A DNA stretch of 58,287 nt. Origin: Planctomycetota bacterium (GTDB taxonomy: Bacteria > Planctomycetota > Planctomycetia > Gemmatales > Gemmataceae). The notes under the pieces were generated by a model that ran no database searches, was not told where the DNA came from, and saw only the letters and a list, made by a program, of their open reading frames with translations. Position 1 is the stretch's first letter. Each line of letters opens with the position of its first letter. A program made the position numbers and the translations under genes. Below, in pieces: positions 54,069-58,287 of the stretch. Location: the NCBI GenBank assembly GCA_003671255.1, contig QWPF01000008.1:1-58287 (forward strand), written 5' to 3'.

Positions 54069-56111
54069 TTAGATTTTAAGGCCGATGAAGTTAGAGATTT
54101 CCGTCTTAAGGGCAGAGGCCTCGGTGGATTTCGAAAGGATTCTGCAAGACTTTAAGTTTCGGATGGGGTCGAGTAGGAAAGAGTCGGGTTCGCTGGTAAT
54201 CAGCAGCACAGGGAGATTTTTCAGTTTGGGATCTTGGCTAAGGCTTTCGACAAAGCCCTTACCATCCATGATAGGCATATGAAAATCACTGATCACGAAA
54301 AGAAAAGATCGAGTTTGAGCTAGGGCCAACCCTTGAGCGCCATCCGCTGCTTCTACCACATCATCAAATCCCAAGGTTTTTAAAATACCTAGCATTCTAC
54401 GCCTAGCAAAGGAACTATCATCGACCAAAAGCACGGTTTTGGTTGTGGGTTGAAAAACAGCAGGCTGGGTAACGCTGGGCGCGTTTACAGGTAAGGTTGA
54501 TTGAAGTTGTTCGGGAGTAAAGGGTTTTCGAAGTATTTTGAAATCGACTTTTGCAGCCAAGGATTCCATTTCATTATCAATGTTCGAGGTAATCAGGATG
54601 AAAGAAACACCTTTGCCTAAGGACGTTGCTTTTATATTTTGAGCGAGTTCAATACCACTGCAATCGGGCAGATTTTGAGAGCAAACAATGGCCTTAAAGC
54701 CCCCTTTGCTAAATTGTTCAAAGGCTTCGGTTCCTGAAAGCGCAAGTTTTACATCCGCAATCCCAAGGGATTTAAGCTGGTTTCCTATCATCATGCCTTG
54801 AAGTTTGGAAGGTTCAACCAGCAACACCTTGGCATTATCGATTGGAGCGAGTGCAGCCCCAGATTGGCCAGGTCGTTCGATAAATGCAGTTGCAGCGTTA
54901 CTCAAATCATTCTGAAGAGAAGTTTTCTGGCCTGGGTTGAAAATCAAAGTACCTTCTGATTCATCAGCACGGCTCTTTGCGAGTGGGCTTTCAAAAAAAG
55001 CCGTACCAGTATTTGTTTCGGTTTGGGCAGTCTGCGGAGTTACCACGATATTAGTTGGGGCAACATTAGAAACTTTCTCCATCATCTTAATATTTTCAAG
55101 ATCGGCAATTACTTCATTCATTGTCTGATATCGCTGGTCAACGGTCTTTGCAACCATCTTCTTAAAGATTGCATCTAGTTTTTCCGAAACATCGGTTCTG
55201 CATTCTCTAAGGCTTGGAATGGGATGGGTCATATGAGCCATCAATTTATCCATGACGGATTTACCCGTGTAGACATTTTTTCCAGCAAGGATGTAATAAA
55301 AGGAGCACCCAAGGCTGTAGATGTCTGCGCGGTTATCAACACCGCTGGTATTCTCGGCTTGCTCGGGGGCCATGAATTCTAATGTGCCTGCAATGGTGAA
55401 TTGCTGGGTAAGGCCCTGCTTGTTATGATCATCTGAAGATTCCGACTCGGTTAGGCGAACCAGTCCAAGATCTGCAACCTTGATACTACCCTGCCTGTTT
55501 CTCATCAGGTTTTGTGGCTTGATATCGCGGTGCACCATCCCCTGATCGTGTACATACTGCAAAGCTTTAGCGGATTGAATCATGGCATCGATGGCTTCGC
55601 TTACGGGAAGGGGGCCATGCTTGCGAACAATCCCATCAAGATCGCTGCCTTCAACAAATTCGAGAACTAAAAAGAATCCAGAGGTGCCAAAATTTGCATC
55701 ATAAGCTTGTATAACTCCGGGATGGTTAAGTCGCGCTAGGGTTTCTATCTCGCGCTGAAAGCGTTGCAAGTGATCTGGGTTTTCTTGGATTTCAGGGTTA
55801 AGCACCTTGATTGCAACAATCCTGCGCATGCGTTTATGCCTGGCTCGAAAAACCGTTCCCATGCCACCTTCACCCAAACGATCAAGAATCAGATAATTAT
55901 CCATCACCAAATCTGCTACACGCTGATTACGCAGCTCTCCTGCTTGAAATGCAGTGATAAGCCCTATTTGTTCTAAAAAATCGCCCAACGCATCGCGATC
56001 ATCCAGCCCTGCTGATTCCGGGTTTTTCTCTAATGCAGAATCAATCTCATCTTTATGGATTACGCCATGCTTCACTAGTTCGCCAATCGCAAGTTCTACT
56101 TCTGGTTTCAT
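54069..56111 (-). CDS. Ser/Thr protein kinase fused to a degenerate and a canonical receiver domain
   Basis: About 680 residues from ATG 56111; the longest frame uses TTG at 56183. N-terminal helical region (1-70), then a Hanks-type kinase (about 73-340): glycine loop GEGGMGTVF, Lys in VAIKVL, HRDIKPQN with catalytic Asp196, DLG in place of DFG, and APEQ. A linker with low complexity follows. Receiver 1 (about 425-537) has LLVEPSK and VCSQNLPDCSG, where Ser replaces the phospho-acceptor Asp, so it is probably inactive. Receiver 2 (about 553-680) has VDDSSFARR, ISDFHMPIMDG and a late Lys, so it can be phosphorylated. It precedes cheA by about 150 bp on the same strand and may be a CheA target. 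Confidence 0.9.
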   Translation of the reverse strand: MKPEVELAIGELVKHGVIHKDEIDSALEKNPESAGLDDRDALGDFLEQIGLITAFQAGELRNQRVADLVMDNYLILDRLGEGGMGTVFRARHKRMRRIVAIKVLNPEIQENPDHLQRFQREIETLARLNHPGVIQAYDANFGTSGFFLVLEFVEGSDLDGIVRKHGPLPVSEAIDAMIQSAKALQYVHDQGMVHRDIKPQNLMRNRQGSIKVADLGLVRLTESESSDDHNKQGLTQQFTIAGTLEFMAPEQAENTSGVDNRADIYSLGCSFYYILAGKNVYTGKSVMDKLMAHMTHPIPSLRECRTDVSEKLDAIFKKMVAKTVDQRYQTMNEVIADLENIKMMEKVSNVAPTNIVVTPQTAQTETNTGTAFFESPLAKSRADESEGTLIFNPGQKTSLQNDLSNAATAFIERPGQSGAALAPIDNAKVLLVEPSKLQGMMIGNQLKSLGIADVKLALSGTEAFEQFSKGGFKAIVCSQNLPDCSGIELAQNIKATSLGKGVSFILITSNIDNEMESLAAKVDFKILRKPFTPEQLQSTLPVNAPSVTQPAVFQPTTKTVLLVDDSSFARRRMLGILKTLGFDDVVEAADGAQGLALAQTRSFLFVISDFHMPIMDGKGFVESLSQDPKLKNLPVLLITSEPDSFLLDPIRNLKSCRILSKSTEASALKTEISNFIGLKI

Positions 56112-56241
56112 TAATGGACTCGCACTAAAATTAGGACTAAAATTATTAATATCATTTATAAGGCATAAATCTGTATGGAACAATGAATTGATTTGGTAAT
56201 TTTAGTAACTACCTGCCTGTTTCTTATAATTGGGGTAAGCT

Positions 56242-58287
56242 ATGAGCATTAAAAGCATCAGAAAGATCCTTGTTTTAGCATTTATTTTAACCGTTGGGCT
56301 TTATGGGTTTTCACTTGCAGATGTTTTAACACCGCAACCTAAAGATAAACCAAGCCCTTACACCTGCAAATGGACCAATAACCCCCCCATCATCGATGGC
56401 AAACCAAACGATGCTTGCTGGGACAAAGCCATTGCGATCGACAATTTTCATCTTCCTTGGCTTCAGGAAAAAGACAGGCCCTCCCGCACCAAAACCAAGG
56501 CTAAGCTTCTTTGGGATCGCGACAACTTTTATTACCTGGCCCAGATGGAAGATCATGATTTGTTTGCGGATGTTGTCGAACACGATGGCAAAACCTGGGA
56601 CAACGATGTTTTTGAAATCTTTATCAAGCCCTCTAGTAAACACACGGGTTATTACGAATTTCAAGTAAACGCTGCAAACACTTTTTTTGATTGCTTCTTT
56701 CCTAAGAAGAGAGAACTCACCGAGAATTTTGCTGACATCGTAAAAGCTGATAAGTTTCACATGGAAGCAAAGGTGGTTCTGGATGGCACCTTGAACAAAC
56801 GCGATGACCGCGACAAGGGTTGGACCGTGGAAGGCCGTATTCCTTGGGTGGATTTTGCCAAGACCGGTGGCATGCCCAATATTGATGAGGTCTGGAATTT
56901 TGCACTTTGCAGATACGACTACGATATCAAAGAAAAAGGCCCTGAGCTTTCTACATCTGCTCCTTTAAAATCCAAGACTCACGCAGACTTTCATCTCTTT
57001 CAAGATTATGCCCCCATGGTTTTTGAAGGGCCCATCGCACCAGCTTCCACTTTAGGCCGAGTTCCTGCAAAGAACATGAAGGTGGTGGGCTCTCCTGAAC
57101 CTCCCCTGCCCTACAAGACCATTAACGCCTTCCCCAAATTGAAGTTGAAAAACCTTACCTGCATACTCCCTGTTCCTGATAGTAATCTCATGCTTGCTAG
57201 CTCGATGGATCGCCCTTACGCACCTTCTTCCATCGTGCGCTTCGATTCCCGCGAAGATGTTGCTGAATCCTTAACCCTTCTCGAATCTAAAGACACCATC
57301 TTCGATATGCTTTTTCATCCTGATTACAAAAAGAATGGGTACCTTTATTTAGGGTGCAATGGCCCAGGCCCCGAAGCTAAGAAACATACCCGGGTCGTTC
57401 GTTACACCATCTCTAACAAATCCCCCTTCACCATCGATCCCAAATCAGCAGTCACCATCAAAGAATGGCATTCTGATGGCCATAATGGTGCTGCTCTCGC
57501 TTTTGGAAAAGATGGCATGCTTTATGTCACCAGTGGAGATGGAACTTCCGATTCTGACACTTGGGTTTCGGGGCAGGATATGACCAGGCCTCTTGGTAAA
57601 GTATTGCGCCTTGATGTGGATCACCCCGATGAAGGCAAACAATATTCCGTACCCAAGGACAATCCTTTCCTGCATATCAAAGATGCAGTTCCCGAAACTT
57701 GGGCCTATGGGCTTCGCAATCCTTGGCGCATGCACTGCGATAAAAAAACCGGCCATCTCTGGGTGGGCAATAATGGCCAGGATTTATGGGAACAAGTTTA
57801 CTTCATTCGCAAGGGCGACAATTATGGCTGGAGCGTCATGGAAGGTTCCCATCCCTTTTATTCCCTAAGAAAGCCTGGCCCTACTCCCTTCGTTAAACCC
57901 ATCGCAGAGCATCATCACTCTGAAGCTCGCTCTCTTACCGGTGGCATTGTTTATTACGGCTCTAAATTCCCCGAGTTGCAAGGTTGCTACATCTATGGCG
58001 ACCACTCTACAGGCAAAATCTGGGGCATCAGGCACGATGGCGAAAAAGTTACTTGGCATAAAGAAATTGCAGATACTTCCCTTCAGATCACAGGCTTTGG
58101 CGAAGACAACGATGGCAATCTCTTAGTGGTTGATCTACTCGGCATCATCCACAAGTTCATCCCTGTTCCCAAGGATCTTCCTCAACCCCACTTCCCAAAA
58201 AAGCTTTCCGAATCGGGGTTGTTCCAATCCATCCGAAACCATGAAATGGTCGAAGGCGTTATTCCTTATTCCGTCAATGCACCTTTC
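56242..58287 (+). CDS. Exported CBM9-like plus glucose/sorbosone dehydrogenase protein, 3' end missing
   Basis: 682 codons are present and the frame is open to the window end. ATG 56242 has GGGGTAAG upstream. A signal peptide (ILVLAFILTVGLYGFSLAD) directs export. Residues about 40-235 resemble a CBM9-like carbohydrate-binding domain (PPIIDGKPNDACWDKA, NDVFEIFIKP, YYEFQVN, WTVEGRIPW). Residues about 300-640 form a six-bladed propeller of the GSDH type: HNGAALAFGKDGMLYVTSGDG, RPLGKVLRLD, YGLRNPWRM, NYGWSVMEG, ALTGGIVYYG-like LTGGIVYYGSKFPEL. The family oxidises sugars, often with PQQ. In planctomycetes a cytochrome c domain commonly follows; here it would lie beyond the window. Confidence 0.87.
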   Translation, partial: MSIKSIRKILVLAFILTVGLYGFSLADVLTPQPKDKPSPYTCKWTNNPPIIDGKPNDACWDKAIAIDNFHLPWLQEKDRPSRTKTKAKLLWDRDNFYYLAQMEDHDLFADVVEHDGKTWDNDVFEIFIKPSSKHTGYYEFQVNAANTFFDCFFPKKRELTENFADIVKADKFHMEAKVVLDGTLNKRDDRDKGWTVEGRIPWVDFAKTGGMPNIDEVWNFALCRYDYDIKEKGPELSTSAPLKSKTHADFHLFQDYAPMVFEGPIAPASTLGRVPAKNMKVVGSPEPPLPYKTINAFPKLKLKNLTCILPVPDSNLMLASSMDRPYAPSSIVRFDSREDVAESLTLLESKDTIFDMLFHPDYKKNGYLYLGCNGPGPEAKKHTRVVRYTISNKSPFTIDPKSAVTIKEWHSDGHNGAALAFGKDGMLYVTSGDGTSDSDTWVSGQDMTRPLGKVLRLDVDHPDEGKQYSVPKDNPFLHIKDAVPETWAYGLRNPWRMHCDKKTGHLWVGNNGQDLWEQVYFIRKGDNYGWSVMEGSHPFYSLRKPGPTPFVKPIAEHHHSEARSLTGGIVYYGSKFPELQGCYIYGDHSTGKIWGIRHDGEKVTWHKEIADTSLQITGFGEDNDGNLLVVDLLGIIHKFIPVPKDLPQPHFPKKLSESGLFQSIRNHEMVEGVIPYSVNAPF

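Noticed and set aside
1-58287. CRISPR array, prophage, insertion sequence, tRNA or rRNA
   Set aside because: Gaps were read on both strands; no repeat-spacer series, transposase or integrase motif, terminal inverted repeats or tRNA-like T-loop was found.

Overview
This is a chromosomal window from a free-living Gram-negative bacterium, most likely a planctomycete with a comparatively AT-rich genome. The lineage call rests on several planctomycete habits: a calcium-repeat exported protein opening with an LEDRSVPA-type N-terminus, a DUF1571 lipoprotein, a very large multihaem cytochrome ending in LVIVD-type repeats, a CBM9-sorbosone dehydrogenase fusion, and an eukaryotic-like Ser/Thr kinase wired to receiver domains. 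No rRNA, tRNA, insertion sequence, prophage or CRISPR array was seen. Genes are dense with short gaps, so this looks like core genome rather than a mobile island.

Layout. 1-2 kb: the 3' end of a hicA toxin gene and a secreted HEMAH metallopeptidase. 2-11 kb: an electron-transfer-like locus with a giant membrane-anchored multihaem cytochrome, a co-directional outer-membrane beta-barrel gene, and a divergent exported protein with two GlcG/HbpS-like domains. 11-14 kb: rpiB, a low-molecular-weight tyrosine phosphatase and mnmA. 14-19 kb: a glycogen/alpha-glucan set (glgA, GH57 enzyme, galT). 19-26 kb: an ECF sigma factor with a membrane partner, a NicO nickel/cobalt transporter, a terpenoid-cyclase-fold repeat protein, a lone groES, a response regulator and a DUF1571 lipoprotein. 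26-30 kb: a lysine-catabolism-like trio (class III aminotransferase, ALDH7-type dehydrogenase, and a divergent DUF1338/HglS-type 2-oxoadipate dioxygenase). 30 kb: an ArsC/Spx-like gene with an in-frame TGA in a UxxC motif, next to a Rieske ferredoxin. 31-34 kb: CYTH protein, panC, mgtE. 34.6-38.6 kb: a site-2 protease followed by an Mla/MCE lipid-transport operon. 38.6-44 kb: LolA-like protein, TIM-barrel isomerase, TolC-like lipoprotein and an FHA-GAF-adenylate cyclase. 44-56 kb: a chemotaxis cluster on the minus strand (kinase-receiver hybrid, cheA, cheW, two tandem MCPs, cheB, cheR) running into mug and a DUF4440-like gene. 56-58 kb: the start of a CBM9-sorbosone dehydrogenase.

The strongest unexpected item is the candidate selenoprotein at 29946-30296: an ORF interrupted only by UGA at the first position of a thioredoxin-like redox motif, with an 8-bp hairpin beginning 16 nt after the UGA, where a bacterial SECIS element belongs. 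Next are the chemotaxis cluster, which has no stand-alone CheY and whose candidate output is a receiver fused to a Ser/Thr kinase; a tandem MCP pair in which one copy has lost exactly its HAMP segment; and the lysine-to-2-hydroxyglutarate gene set.

Gene starts were moved from the longest reading frame to an internal ATG wherever a Shine-Dalgarno match or family alignment favoured it; each case is stated. Functions are read from motifs by eye, with no database search.
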